64,000 bases of DNA from Gadus chalcogrammus (Eukaryota > Chordata > Actinopteri > Gadiformes > Gadidae): the NCBI RefSeq assembly GCF_026213295.1, contig NC_079426.1:23970423-24034422 (forward strand), in the 5' to 3' direction. A program made the position numbers and the translations under genes. Below, piece by piece: positions 29,662 to 41,932 of the stretch. The stretch's first letter is position 1; each line of letters opens with the position of its first letter. A model generated the notes under the pieces. It made no database searches and was not told the origin of the DNA. It saw only the letters and a list, made by a program, of their open reading frames with translations.

Positions 29662-30141
29662 TGTTAGATTTCAGCTTATTTCTAAACTGTTCGGACAGAC
29701 TCTGCGTTGTGTATTTTCAGTCGTAGTAGTAATTCTTGAAGTCGAAATCAAAGCAACTTGACAGGTTAGATCAGAGGGTTGAATAGATGGTTTATTCCAG
29801 GATGTAATAAAGCAAGATACAGACTTAGGTTGAATAATCTATAGTGGACCCATTGAGGAGCCGTTTGATGACTTGTTCCTTGGCTGTCGAACCCTCTTCT
29901 CGTCGAACCAAAGGGTTGGGGCGAGTATTATACAAAAAGGGGATACATGAATAACACGTGAACAGACGCACTCTCAGCCTTGATAAGGTATCTGGCCCTG
30001 GCTATGTCCCGGAGGACCAGGTCGGTTCAACCTTGTTGAGACATAACAATGGCAGAATGTTGGGGATAACACCTTGTATCGTATGAGAGGCCCTTGCCTG
30101 TTCCTCGACTAGAAAGTGAACAAACATAGAGACACTAAAAT
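29662..30141 (-). repeat. 5' LTR, copy A (first ~17 bp missing)
   Basis: Matches 18614-19103 except that the outer end stops at ACTAAAAT, where the 3' LTR continues ACACCAATATTCTACA. Beyond it the YR-element ORF1 resumes. Confidence 0.9.
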
Positions 30142-30384
30142 GGGATCTAGGAACTGTAGTTTTTAAAAGAACGGACAAGTCACCGCAATCAACCCATTGG
30201 CGCTCTATGGCTGGGGAGGGTTACAATAATCCCGAGATTAACATCTCTGCCCTGGAGTACGTTGTTTTCTGTGATCTGGGAAACGGTTATCGCGGCGGGC
30301 GTGATGAAACTCCTACCCGGAAGCTGGACTGGTAGATCTGTGGAGAGAGAATAGGTTATGGGAGCTAACGCGGCTACTGCAGGG
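30142..30384 (-). pseudogene. YR-element ORF1, N-terminal piece (copy A, cut by the palindrome)
   Basis: The minus strand reads ALAPITYSLSTDLPVQLPG, RSFITPAAITVSQI and NVLQGRDVNLAGLL before the LTR. The last block resembles the start region of ORF1 in YR elements. In copy B the frame extends further upstream (55843), but here the sequence folds back at 30384. Confidence 0.6.
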
Positions 30385-30624
30385 GCTGCAGTAGCCGCGT
30401 TAGCTCCCATACCTATTCTCTCTCACAGATCTACCAGTCCAGCTTCCGGGTAGGAGTTTCATCACGCCCGCCGCGATAACCGTTTCCAGATCACAGAAAA
30501 CAACGTACTCCAGGGCAGAGATGTTAATCTCGCGGGATTATGTAACCCTCCCCAGCCATAGAGCGCCAATGGGTTGATTGCGGTGACTTGTCCGTTCTTT
30601 TAAAAACTACAGTTCCTAGATCCC

Positions 30625-31099
30625 ATTTAGTGTCTCTATTTTTCACATTTCTAGTCTAGGAACAGGCAAGGTCCTCTATACTAATACAAGGTGTTATCTC
30701 CAACATTCTGCCATTGTTATGTCTCAACAAGGTTGAACCGACCTGGTCCTCGGGACATAGCCAGGGCCAGATACCTTATCAAGGCTGAGAGTGGTCTGTT
30801 CACGTGTTATTCATGTATCCCCTTTTTGTATAATACTCGCCCCAACCCTTTGGTTCGACGAGAAGAGGGTTCGACAGCCAAGGAACAAGTCATCAAACGG
30901 CTCCTCAATGGGTCCACTATAGATTATTCAACCTAAATCTGTATCTCGCTATATTACATCCTGGAATAAACCATCTATTCAACCCTCTGATCCAACCTGT
31001 CAAGTTGCTTTGATTTCGACTTCAAGAATTACTACCACGACAAAAAATGCACAACGCAGAGTCTGTCCGAACAGTTTAGAAATAAGCTGAAATCTAACA
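30625..31099 (+). repeat. 5' LTR in the inverted arm
   Basis: Reverse complement of 29662-30141, starting ATTTAGTGTCTC and ending AAATCTAACA. Several bases match copy B rather than copy A (for example the GGTCCTCTATACTAATACAA region at 30669-30690). Confidence 0.9.
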
Positions 31100-31101
31100 T
31101 T

Positions 31102-31464
31102 TGTGCCGTGACACCGTCTTGAAGAGAGAGGAGTGAGAAGACGATTGCCTCTGAAGATTGCCCTGTGATCGAGAAGACCGCGTTCCCTGCCTGGGAAGAC
31201 GTCTGTTCAACGCCTGCCCTGCTGAGGGACCCGCATCCACAACGCGGCTGAACCAGCGCATCTCCATGCACCACGTGGGAATCAACGGTGACTGAATCTC
31301 ATTCCACACTCTCGACCAAGAGAAAAGAACAAAAAAGTAATCTTAAAATAATCTACACACACATAACTGTTATATTATTATTTGTTTTACTATTAGCTGC
31401 ACTACATTTGCTGAGTAATGAAGTTGTGTCATTAAGAGCTTGACGAAGTGAGAACCTGTATTAG
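31102..31464 (+). other. Primer-binding site and leader in the inverted arm
   Basis: TTTGTGCCGTGACACCG (one G lost relative to the other copies), followed by leader to the transposon end. Leader bases agree with copy B at most diagnostic sites. Confidence 0.8.
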
Positions 31465-31822
31465 TATGGAAGTAAATCTGTGCCATCGGGTTTGAAATAA
31501 AACACATTGAATTATAAGCACTGAATATTTATGCATTGAAATAACCTACCTGAATTTTTTGCCTCTGAATTTAACTCTTTACATTTCAATATATCATATT
31601 CACCTCATTTTCAATGTTAAAAATTCAACGTTAAAATATTCAACTCAAATATTTCAGCGTCCAAAATTCAGTCCGCCAAAGTCACTATCAAAATTCAATG
31701 TACGAAATTCAGTGTTAACATCGGGGACCCAAGAAAGAGCAATCGATCCTAGATGCTAGATCGCGGTGAAAAACGAGTGGTCGCGTCATTCGGGTCAGAG
31801 GAAAAAACTAACCACCACAACC

Positions 31823-32176
31823 ATGGAGTTTGGGGGATTTATCAATGTTTATTTTGAGCTTGGCCTCAAATATTCGGACATCAAATCAATACTTGCCAGT
31901 AGGCAAGCCTTCCACATAAGTGAGAGACATCTGAAGAGGATACTGCGAGATAGGGGACACTCTCGCCGCAAGGCGTACTCTGACCTGTGGGTCCTGGTGG
32001 ATTTTATTAGCGACCAACTGCAGTACTCTGGACAGCTTCACGGGTACCGATGGATGTACGCTAAATGCAGGGAGCATCGACTGCGTGTGAGGAAAGAGGA
32101 TGTGCGGTTGTTGTTGAAAGAGCTCGATCTCAGAGGAGTGTCACGAAGGGCGAGACGTCACAGACGACGAAACTAA
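31823..32176 (+). CDS. Transposase N-terminal ORF, inverted copy
   Basis: Same 117-codon ORF as 28576-28929, with identical protein. The frame is open 19 codons further upstream (from 31766), but the ATG at 31823 matches the other copies and the conserved start. Confidence 0.8.
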   Translation: MEFGGFINVYFELGLKYSDIKSILASRQAFHISERHLKRILRDRGHSRRKAYSDLWVLVDFISDQLQYSGQLHGYRWMYAKCREHRLRVRKEDVRLLLKELDLRGVSRRARRHRRRN

Positions 32177-32217
32177 CTACTAGTGTAGATAATATAGATA
32201 GTGTAATAATAATACAA

Positions 32218-32464
32218 CTAGTATTACTTTTCATACCCTGACATGTTTGATTGTAAATGTTCCTTGCAGTCTTCTAAATGTCACATGATGTTGCTATGGT
32301 GTCAAGACAGCTGATTTTATACAGGTTTCAGGTCATCCTACTTGAACCGGCAGGACGACCGCACCCCGCTGTATACAATCAGCTGTCTTGACACCTTAGC
32401 AACATTTATGTGACATTAAGAAGAAGACTGCAGGAACTTGTCATGGTATGAAAAGTAATACTAG
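32218..32464. mobile_element. Hairpin MITE, inverted copy
   Basis: Same hairpin as 28281-28532 with small indels in one arm (for example TTCCTTGCAGTC). Confidence 0.8.
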
Positions 32465-33212
32465 TTTGATTACAAGAATAATTAAGTCAATTGTTCTTGA
32501 ACAAGTACAATCATTAATTCATTAAGTTTTTCATCTAGCTAATGTGGCCAGTGAAAATATGGAGAAAAAAAAAATAAGGAAACAGCACTAAACTTGTTTG
32601 GCAATTTTTTGTTTATTCAGAGTTCCTCATACGGGATAGCAATATAGTTACGTAATAAAAAATCTTCCATTCTCAACAAAAACATGAATAGCGTGTGTTG
32701 TCGTTTTTTAACCCCTCTCTCAGTATTTGAAACGACAGGTTGTAAATGCAGATAATTTCAAAATGCTTTTCTGTCGGCAACATGTCAATATTGTACTGAT
32801 TGGCCATCAGAAGTTCAGAGTTCGATAGATACATACATTTTTGGTCCTATCATTTGAAATCCAATGCTATTTCTATCATGAAAGAAAGTATTCACATTTA
32901 GTTACTGAAGCCAGTTACCTTTTTTGTTAAATACAATTCTAACTGAAAAAAGTGATACATTTGTTAAAGTAAAGTTCTGAAATTGATACACATTTGATTA
33001 CTTTTTACAGGCTTTGTCTATAAAGCCCCCCTAATTTCTGTGTTTCTAAACTATCGTTTAAAGGAATATAACATTTGCCAAAAGCTAGAGATGTTGAGCT
33101 ATGAATTTAAAGGAAACTTATAAAGGAAAGGACAGCAAGGTGAATTACTTATGTGACCAAAAAATCCTGCCACTTCGAAGCTCAACACAAGACACAACTA
33201 AATAAGTCTGAC

Positions 33213-33539
33213 CTACACACATGCCCTGATGGCCTCTCTGAGGTGCATGTACAAATTCACTGCCTGATATGAATCTGTTGCTAGAGTGAGATTGGACTCA
33301 GCCATAAAGATGTTGCATAGTTCATATAGATCTGGATCACACGGTTTGGTCTGGCGAAAGATACATTCATTTTTGCACAGTTGAAAATCATAATCTTCAA
33401 TTGGGGAAAGGAAGTCTCTTGTCCCATAGAGTTCAGGTAATGCAAACATCACGTTCGGCCGACCGCTGGGGACGTTAAGGTTTTTCGATGGCCTGATGGT
33501 GTGTGTGTTCCAGGCCTGTGCAGTGTCATCCAACTCATC
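33213..33539 (-). pseudogene. Transposase C-terminal exon, inverted copy
   Basis: Open frame with the same protein as copy B (52511-52837), not copy A: it has PSGRPNVMFALPELYG and DFLSPIEDYDF where copy A has SKLMFALPELYG and DFLYPIDDYDF. The CTGTTAAAAG acceptor side is at 33540. Confidence 0.75.
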
Positions 33540-35629
33540 CTGTTAAAAGCAAGAATATAAAAAGTAAATACATTAAGGAAGAACTATAAATGCATATCCA
33601 GGGCTGTTCGTTATTTTTTAAGTGGTAGCACTGGTGCCAGCAAGCACAAAAATTCAGTAGCATAAAAAACATTTTGTAGCACAGTGTGATATTGCATAAC
33701 CATAACCCTTGCATTTCACTCTAATTACCTTTGAGCATGTAATCTTGGTCCATTGGCCCATAGAACAATAATATTAATATCTATATCTGTATATTGTTTA
33801 TCTATACATAATTATCATAATAATGATAAACATTTTTAGAACATTTCCTTTTAATTAAAACCAAACTTTTTACATTGAACACAGCCTATTCAATTAATTA
33901 GTATACATATTTCTACAATCTAGGCTAAATTAAATAGATTGTTGTGAATGTTTTTGGAGTAGTTCTTCCATGGCTTATTCAAAATGTGTCTATATAGGCT
34001 ACTGTTGACTGCTCTCAGCTCTCTGCCGCTGAAGGACAAGATGTGTCCAGCCAAAGTGGCGGGTGGACTCAATAACTTAAGACTACTTTACCCAGTTTGG
34101 CGAGTGTTAATTTTGAGCCCTCTAAGCAGTGTTGTGCATCACTTATGGAAGTAAATCTGTGGCATCGGATTTTGAAAATAAAAACCCATTGAATTCTAAG
34201 CATGAATATCTATGCATTGAAATAACGTGACTCAAATAAAATGTTTGTATTATTGGATATTTTGAATAATTATTAGCTATTGCATATATAAACCCATGCA
34301 AAACCCACCAATTCACAAATATGTACAAGTTTTAACAATACTTGCTACACTTTTGTAGTTGATGTTATTTATTTAGTTTAATTGATTATTTATGTTTTTT
34401 TGAAGTGCTATTTTTTACATTACATACATTGCACATACTGCACCCCTGAAATCTTCAATATATACGTTATAAACAATGTGCATGGGGGAGTAGTGGTGTA
34501 AAATAACGTGATTCTGCAGTGGGAGCATTATTTGATAGAGCCAATGGTCTATCCACATACTGTGTAACGTGCGATGGTACAGTAGGTCAGGGTTAGCATT
34601 GAAGGAGACAACATGCGAGATTCTCCTCACGGTACTTTTAGTATACTATAAGCTTTGACATACCACGCCAGGTCTCCACGGCACTATATTTAACACACAG
34701 GTGGAAAGTCCGGGATTCCTGCCTACAACAAATTAGTAACTAAATAACTCATATTAAAAAGGGAGACTTCGATCGTATACAGCTGTTTATTCTAGCCGAG
34801 CGAAAGAGCACGCACTTCTTCACTGTACGTGAAGAAGAGGGAGGCGCCACCTAGTGGCGCTACATATTATAAACCTGACTGTTAGAACTGTACCCTGAAA
34901 TCTTCAATAAAGACGTTATAACCAGCATCAAAATATGCCCGTTGACTTGTGGCTAGCCTAGCTAGCCTAGTCTCCAATGATAAAGAACACCAAGGTAACT
35001 TGGGAATCAGGCCGTATGCCCAAAATTCCGAACTACCCCTATTTTTCAATTCGACGTCCTTCTTATGTACAAGTGTCCGTTAGTATTGTCCATTGTTGAA
35101 TCTTACAGAAACAACCCATACGAATGGCATAATATAAAATGTACTCACCGAAGCACTATTACTGCTGCTGTTGCCATTGGACATGGCTAAATCTGTTTCG
35201 CTTCCCGCGTGAGAGAGTCAGGTATCCAACGACGCGCACACTCGTTGACCGCGATCTAGCATCTAGGATCGATTGCTCTTTCTTGGGGTCCCCGGATGTT
35301 AACACTGAATTTTGATGGTGACTTTGGCGGACTGAATTTTTGGACGCTGAAAATATTTGAGTTGAATATTTTAACGTTGAATTCTTAACGTTGAAAAATA
35401 AAGGTGAACATGATATATTGAAAATGTAAAGAGTTAAATTCAGAGGCAAAAAATTCAGATAGGTTATTTCAATGCATAAATATTCAGTGCTTATAATTCA
35501 ATGTGTTTTTATTTTCAAAACCCGATGGCACAGATTTACTTCCATAATAGTGTTTAAGAGCTCAATAATCACTGAATATACGCTGTATGAATGGGAAGAA
35601 TTGTGTACACTGTGTTTAACTCTTTTGAA

Positions 35630-35850
35630 TTTGTATAAGGGTTAGAGTCCTGAGTTTGTATTTGTATAAGGGTTAGAGTCCTGAGTTTTGTTTGTATTTT
35701 TATAAGGGTTAGAGTCCTAAGTGAGTTTGTATTTGTATAAGGGTTAGAGTCCTGAGTTTGTATTTGTATAAGGGTTAGAGTCCTGAGTTTGTAGAATAAG
35801 GCCTTTGGTCTGGGTTAGAGTCCTAGAATCTGGGTTAGAGTCCAAGAATA
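35630..35850. repeat. Leader minisatellite, inverted copy
   Basis: Units of GGGTTAGAGTCCTGAGTTTG plus TATTTGTATAA. At TCCTAAGTGAG and at the outermost unit it agrees with copy A, not copy B. Confidence 0.85.
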
Positions 35851-36211
35851 GGAATTGCATGTCATTCAAGTGATTTGTTCATCTTTGCTAGTTTGTCAAT
35901 GTTGATACGTGTCCTGAATATAACTTAAAACGTTTTGGTTGCTCAGGGGTTTTGTTTTACGAAACCGTATTTGTATTGAATTCACTGGTGAGGGTACATG
36001 AATCGCTAGAGTTTTTTTTGTGTTATGATTGTTTGTTTTGTTATGATCCCGCCGTGGAATCACAGATATTGTTTTTTTGAATCTGAGAGGGAAAAAAGTG
36101 AGCATCATCTGGTGTTGGCATACCGAGCTCCGTGGGAGACGTTTATTTGTTTTTCTAAGCAGCGATTGGTCGCTAGTTTTAGCTTTGCATAGGAAAAAAA
36201 AGATAGAAACA

Positions 36212-36404
36212 ATGCGAAAGGTAAAGGCAGAAAGAAGGCAGAGAAGGGGGAAAAAGATAGCAATCAAAGTCCCAATGCATCTGAACCATTGAACAAGATT
36301 ATTTTGAAGTGGAGGTTAGAGATATTGATATTTATTCAATTAGCGAGAACCTGTCCAGATTCTTCAACGACAGACATGATTTGCAAGGAACCAAAGAAAA
36401 ACTT
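36212..36404 (+). pseudogene. Gag N-terminus in the inverted arm, cut by the gap
   Basis: Corresponds to 24491-24298. A missing C after the ATG (ATGCGAAAGG versus ATGCCGAAAGG) breaks the frame at codon 2, and it ends at the first N. Confidence 0.7.
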
Positions 36405-36504
36405 NNNNNNNNNNNNNNNNNNNNNNNNNNNNNNNNNNNNNNNNNNNNNNNNNNNNNNNNNNNNNNNNNNNNNNNNNNNNNNNNNNNNNNNNNNNNNNNN
36501 NNNN
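36405..36504. other. Assembly gap of 100 N
   Basis: Exactly 100 N, the usual placeholder for a gap of unknown size. The palindrome arm ends on its left; copy B of the direct repeat starts on its right. Confidence 1.
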
Positions 36505-38220
36505 GCAGTTAAAAAAATGGGAACAATTGCTTATTTTTGTTATATAGTGCTATAGGCCGAAGAACATGCTTGGGGAGTCCATTCCTCCACTGAAATGGGT
36601 GGAAAGTGCTTACAACTCTCTGCTAGTTAGCGGTCTATCTCTTCTCTCCATGTGGTTGTGTTGCGCGAATGCTGCTAAGGGAGGTAGTCTATTTGATTGA
36701 TTCGCTGAATTATCCAATCATGTAGTGATAACAAAAAATAAGTAGAAGAATAAATGATTAAACAATCTCTTCCCTCGTCAACGGTTATGTACCACATGAT
36801 GGTTTGGCCCTAATTACTGATTGTAGGATTTTCAATTGGAATTGAACATGGGAATCTGAATAAACCCACACTGTCAAAGTCTAGAGTCTATCTCTATAGG
36901 CCTATGCTCCATCTTATTTGAGAGGAGGAGGCTGTGTTTGATTCAGCGTTCATGTAAATTACTTCCATTAGAGTCTTAATGGGCAAGATGAGGTGTTTTT
37001 TGACTCAGGACAGCACATTAAGCATCACTGAGAAATCACATTGACCTCACCTGGTGAGCATGGCAGTGAAACAGTGAAAGCTCTTAGCAAAGTACTTTCA
37101 GTACAAAGTACAAATATACCATTCCACCATGGATCTCACACCTCAATGGCAGAACAGGTTGTTTGTCAATATGATCCAAAACAACCTATATGCCCCTTGA
37201 CTGGGATAGTAGCGTACATGTGAATCACCATGGCAACTAAACATCATATACATTCAATGACTGATGATTGAAAAAATAAAATGCACATATATGCTAGAAA
37301 TGTTGAAGTGCACTTTAATGCCAAAACTATCTTCAAATGTTTCATTTTCCATTGAGAATTTAAGGATTGTCATCCATTTTGTTTTGGCACACAGAACCTT
37401 GACATATGTGACGTTTTGCTGTTTCTTCAGCCATTGGGGTCGTATTGACAACAACATTTTCTGTCGTTTAGGTTAGAGAATAGGCTGAACATAACATACC
37501 CTACTGAGCAATCCATCACTATCTCTTTTATGAGACTGTAGTATTGTTGCTCTTACAGTGAGAACAAACATGTCAAGTAGAAGCAACAATAAGTACCGCT
37601 GTGTGGATGGCTGTTATTAGGACCTGAGCTTATCCATACACACAGACATACAAACACACACAACTCACTCTCTCTGCCAATGTGTGTATTGCAGGAAAAT
37701 AATATCACCATCCTAACAAGAACAGGATGTTCTTGTACATGACCAGATCGAAGAGGATCATGCATCTTCTGATTCATGAAGCCATTCATATATGTTATGG
37801 TCCTTTATTATTGACACACATGGAGAGCCGAGAGTAATAAAAGAGTAAATGTCTGGACCCATTTCAAGCCCTTCCTTCAATTTCCTTATTTATTTAACAT
37901 CAAACATTCCCCTGGCTCATTATGATCACATACTTAAACTGGTAATGGACCCCATGCATTATTACCATGCCGCCACCCATGCATTACCTTTTAATTTGAC
38001 TTGTTTACGCATCCTAAAACTCTTTGCACACCCTCAAGTAAATAAAGTTAATTGGTCAGCAGATTACAGTGGATTGGCTAGGTTCAGTCCTACTATCTTG
38101 TCTTCAAAAACCATACATACAACCATAACGAAAACATATCCTTTCCTTCACCTGTCTCGATCTTCAATGTTTTTCCAATAATAAGCAGAACATAAAAGCA
38201 CTTTGCTTGATGGCTATAGC
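36505..38220. other. AT-rich DNA without recognised features (copy B)
   Basis: Counterpart of 11182-12900, almost unchanged. Only chance reading frames. Confidence 0.6.
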
Positions 38221-38671
38221 CTGTGACATAAGCCTCAGCCTGGTGTATCGCTGATCTCATCCAGCCAGACCCCAATGTTATTAAAACAAGGTGGTTTATT
38301 GGAGTTGTATAAAATGCAGAATCTCAGCATTGTCCATGAACTGCAATGGATCTCCACAGCCAAACTCCGATGCCAGGTCTTTGTAACCTTCAGGGATATT
38401 CCAAGCTTACTCAGTGTCAGTGTATTTTCATTAGTCATTTAAAAAAGAAAAAATCCGGACAAATGTACAGGGTGGTTGAATCATTAACACACCAAACATA
38501 CACTAACGTTGTGTGTACACACTCACACATACACTCAGTTTGTGTCATTAAACGTTTTTACACTGCCAAAATATGCCCGTCTTATGCCCGCCATTTTCCC
38601 GGCATAGTCCGGGAAAATGTACCCATACCCTCTCGGACCCTACACACATTGGGGATTTCATTTTGATGTAA

Positions 38672-38950
38672 ATGCGATTAGACGACTTTGTGGTCCCAGG
38701 GGCGGACTTGGGTACAGGTTTTGCTGCGTTGTTACTACAACAGAGACAACGCAGCGATATCAACATTAGCAGTTCTAACTGGAGAGACGGGGAAATCCGC
38801 GAGATGGTGACCCTCACGGGAGAGAAGGTGATGCAGTCGCATTTAACGAAGACGAGGGAAAGATGGTGTTATATATGAGAAAGATGCAGAGGAAGTCTCC
38901 TTAGCAAGGCTTTTGTCGGGATAAAAAACATGTGGTCAGCAAAACAAAGA
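38672..38950 (+). pseudogene. Myb/SANT-like fragment (copy B)
   Basis: Shows SSNWRDGEIREM like copy A (13367-13654), then TLTGEKVMQSHL and a frameshift. The upstream dispersed repeat (form 1) lies at about 38424-38685. Confidence 0.35.
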
Positions 38951-39968
38951 ATTGTTGCCGTTTTTTGCACTTGTAAATAGTAGCTTACACTGAGATCTTC
39001 GTCTACTCATTCGTGCATGCGAGTGGTTGAATAATTATTATTTAAATGTTTTAATATTTTTCTTAAGATGGTCTCCTCTCTCTCGTGCGTAGCCCCGCCT
39101 ACCACCCCATGAACCAAGAAAGCTGGCTCCATGACGAAGGCAGATTTTACACTCTCGATTTTACACAGCAAGACAGTGAAATTGCAGGGTGTTACAAGCT
39201 GCGCACTGTACCGCTTGCGGTGTTAAAATGCCTAGCGTGTGAGAGGGTGTGTGTGAGCGTGAGAGTCTGTTTGTCAGTGTGTGAGTGTGTTTGTGGGGTG
39301 CATTAAGGAGTTGCTTGTGAGTAGCTTGACAACCACAATGAGATTGCAGCACACACTGAGGCCTTTCCACAGTATAACAGAAGGCTTATCTTATTGAACA
39401 AAGTGCTGATCGTGTCTTCATTCAAATGACACAGAGAAACTGAGACGCTGTATTATTTAGAATTTAAAACATTAACTCATACTTTCATTTTATTACTTCT
39501 CTGAAACTATCCTGTTGTTAGCATCCTTTCTCTCTCAACCCTCTATCTCCTATATCCCTAATTTGCCCCACTGGGTTTTAATGAATGTGCAATATTGTGA
39601 TCTGTTATGTTATGAATTATTCTTTGTGTGTATGTGTTACTTAATCATATTTCAGCAACCTGCTGTTCAACAAAAAAAAACACGCACTCACAAATAAATA
39701 TTGAGACTGGTGGTGACATGGACGGTAGCAATATGATACTCAAGCAATATACATGGAAAACAGGAAATGCCATTAGATAACAGATGAAAAATGGATTGAG
39801 AAAAACGATAACGGTCGACAAATCATGAGCTAATTATAGTAGTTGAGGGACTGTGGGGCTCAGGAAGGCATAGTGTGTGAGGATATGTACAGTGTGTGTG
39901 AAAGACAACACTTTGTGAGTAAGGCTACGTGTTTGAGTAAGGCTTTAGTGTGTAAGGGAGACTACAGT

Positions 39969-40934
39969 CAGTGTTGGGAAGGTACTTTTTAAAATGTTCC
40001 AGTTACAAAATACATGCCTAAAAATGTAATATGTAACGTATTCCCTTTCATCACTCGATCTGAGTATTGTATTCTGAATACTTGGATTACTTCCACATTG
40101 AATTGCATTTTAAAAGTGTAGGAATGCGGCATCAATCCTGCTTACTAAACAAGCCTATTCTGGTGTGTTCTTCTGTTCTATTTTATATAATTTGCTGTAG
40201 TGGAACAAAGACTATAAGGGTATGTTTACGCGAAAGATATTTTCTATTACATCTAACCTTTTTTTTCACTCAATAAGTAAGTTCTTAGGTGTTGCCTATA
40301 AAAGGGTTAGGGTTAGAGAGAGAGAGTGAGAGGAGAGTGAGAGAGAGAGAGGGAGAGGGAGAGGGAGAGGGAGAGGGAGAGAAAAGATCGTTCAATCATC
40401 AGCATTTTCATGTGTGGTTTTTCCAGCATACGTTTTATGTGGGTGTCTGGGCCAAATTCCCCTACTGTCCGACAATTTGCTTGCTAGTCTTGGAGTTACC
40501 GCACGGCTGAACGGTTGCCTGTTACGTCCAAGGAGGCTATTCTTTATAGAACTGGATCGGACGAGGTGCGTCCGTTTTCACATCTCAAGCGAACTGTACC
40601 AGGGTTCGTTTGGAAGCGAAACGAGACAGCTGTTCAGGACGTCTCGGTCAGCTGATTTGGTTCACATCGAAGTGAGGTGGTTGCATTCACACCAACGCAA
40701 ATGTACCGAAGCAGGGGACCAAACTCGTTTGGATGCGCACTAAATGCTGTTGATGTGAAAGCACAAATAAACTGCTGAAACAGAAGTATCGTCATGTAAT
40801 CCATTGATTTCAACAATATAACTGTATTCTAAGTACCAACTATTTAAATTGTAACTGTAAACGAATACAGTTAGCTACAATTTGCATTCTGAATACGTAA
40901 CGCCGGTACATGTATTCCGTTCTCCCCAACACTG
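39969..40934. mobile_element. hAT element, copy B
   Basis: Same element as 14643-15611. The 8-bp duplication ACTACAGT is present at 39961-39968 and 40935-40942. The ~20-bp minisatellite flanks it. The GA-rich microsatellite (40316-40382) is slightly shorter. Confidence 0.9.
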
Positions 40935-41250
40935 ACTACAGTGTACGAGTAAGGCTAAGTGTGTGAAGTAAGGATACAGTGTGTGAGGGAGACTACATTG
41001 TGTGAGCGAGTCTACTCACACACTGTAGTCTTACCTCGGGATAAAAAACGCAGACTTGGCGTATCCCTGCCAGGACTAGCAGGCCGGAGCCTTCTCCAAA
41101 GAAAGGACGTAGGCCTACCGCTGGAAAATAGTGATACCTCGGCATGTCCTGCCGGGACTGGCAGGGGCGGAGCCAACCCCAAAAAATAGAATAGCGAAAG
41201 GGAGTAATGAGACCCGTACATACCCGCCGTAGAAAAGGATCTATGGGTGG

Positions 41251-41853
41251 ACCTTGAGTTCTTTCGTGTTGTCCAATGATGTGGTCAACAAACTCACGAG
41301 TGCCTAGTTTGTGCACCGACGTGGTGCACAGACTCACGGTGTTGCTGAGCAAATATTGTGTACTTTCGTGTTGTACACCGACATGGTCGAATGAGCTCAG
41401 AAGTGCCCTGCACATTGAGCGTTTGATATTGTGCCACCGGCGTGGTAATTCAATTCACAAGTGCCTGTGTATGCGCATCACATCGACGTGGTCAACGGAC
41501 ACTACCGGGGTTGCTGCAGCGACGTTGAGTTCTGTGTTGTACCACACCGACATGTGCAACGAACTCACGAGTGCCTGAATTATGCCCACCGACGTGGTCA
41601 ACGCACTCACGGGGTTACTGCAGTCAAACCATGAGTATTAGATATCGTGCCTCCGATGTGGTCATACTCATGAGTGCCCGAGTTGTTACACTGTGCTGTG
41701 GTCAACGCACTCACCGGGGTTGCCTCCGCGAACCTTGAGTTTTGATGTTGTGCCACCGTTGTGTCAACAAACTCAAGAGGGTTTTCTAGATGATCCACCG
41801 ACGTGGTCAACTCACTCACCACGGGGTTTGCTGCAGGGTTAACCTTGAGTTAT
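41251..41853. repeat. Two-part minisatellite (copy B)
   Basis: Counterpart of 15927-16522, same number and order of units, with scattered single-base indels. Confidence 0.85.
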
Positions 41854-41932
41854 ATAGCCAGATTTTACGTCATAAGTTTAGAACCTGATAACCACCAACT
41901 CCACCAGTAGTTGCCAACATGTTAAGCATACC

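Larger units (their letters stand above)
18614..30141 (-). mobile_element. Gag-only endogenous retrovirus with two nested DNA transposons (copy A)
   Basis: Minus-strand order: 5' LTR (30141-29662), primer-binding site (29659-29644), leader, an integrase-type transposon (25164-29295), more leader with a 31-bp minisatellite, gag start (24491), a piggyBac element (21556-24150), rest of gag to 19988, a non-coding 3' region, polypurine tract, 3' LTR (19103-18614). Pol and most of env are absent, so it depended on helper copies; the remnant at 6447-10150 is from the same family and has pol. Without inserts the provirus would be about 4.8 kb. It sits inside ORF1 of the YR element. Confidence 0.85.
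11182..30384 (+). repeat. Copy A of a 19.2-kb direct repeat
   Basis: It matches 36505-55709 almost base for base at a nearly constant offset of 25.3 kb. Differences are single-base indels in homopolymers, substitutions and a few 10-15-bp indels (for example near 19158, 20066 and 23183). The left edge coincides with the first base after the N gap in copy B. The right edge is where copy A becomes palindromic and copy B continues into unique sequence. Confidence 0.95.
31465..35546. mobile_element. Long-TIR integrase-type transposon, inverted copy
   Basis: Same structure as 25164-29295, reversed. TIRs are at 31465-31770 and about 35255-35546; the internal third terminal repeat is at about 34143-34228. 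Confidence 0.85.
24298..36404. repeat. Giant palindrome, ~6.0-kb arms, 3-bp centre
   Basis: 30386-36404 is the reverse complement of 24298-30382; the centre is GGG at 30383-30385. The innermost part CTACTGCAG/CTGCAGTAG is an inverted repeat that already exists in copy B (about 55686-55709), where no palindrome follows. The right arm stops at the N gap. Arms are about 98% alike by eye, with many single-base indels. Confidence 0.95.

Noticed and set aside
24298..36404. A genuine Y-type or amplified palindrome
   Set aside because: The arm ends at an N gap, the centre coincides with a small hairpin present elsewhere without a palindrome, and copy B bypasses it; artefact is more likely without read support.
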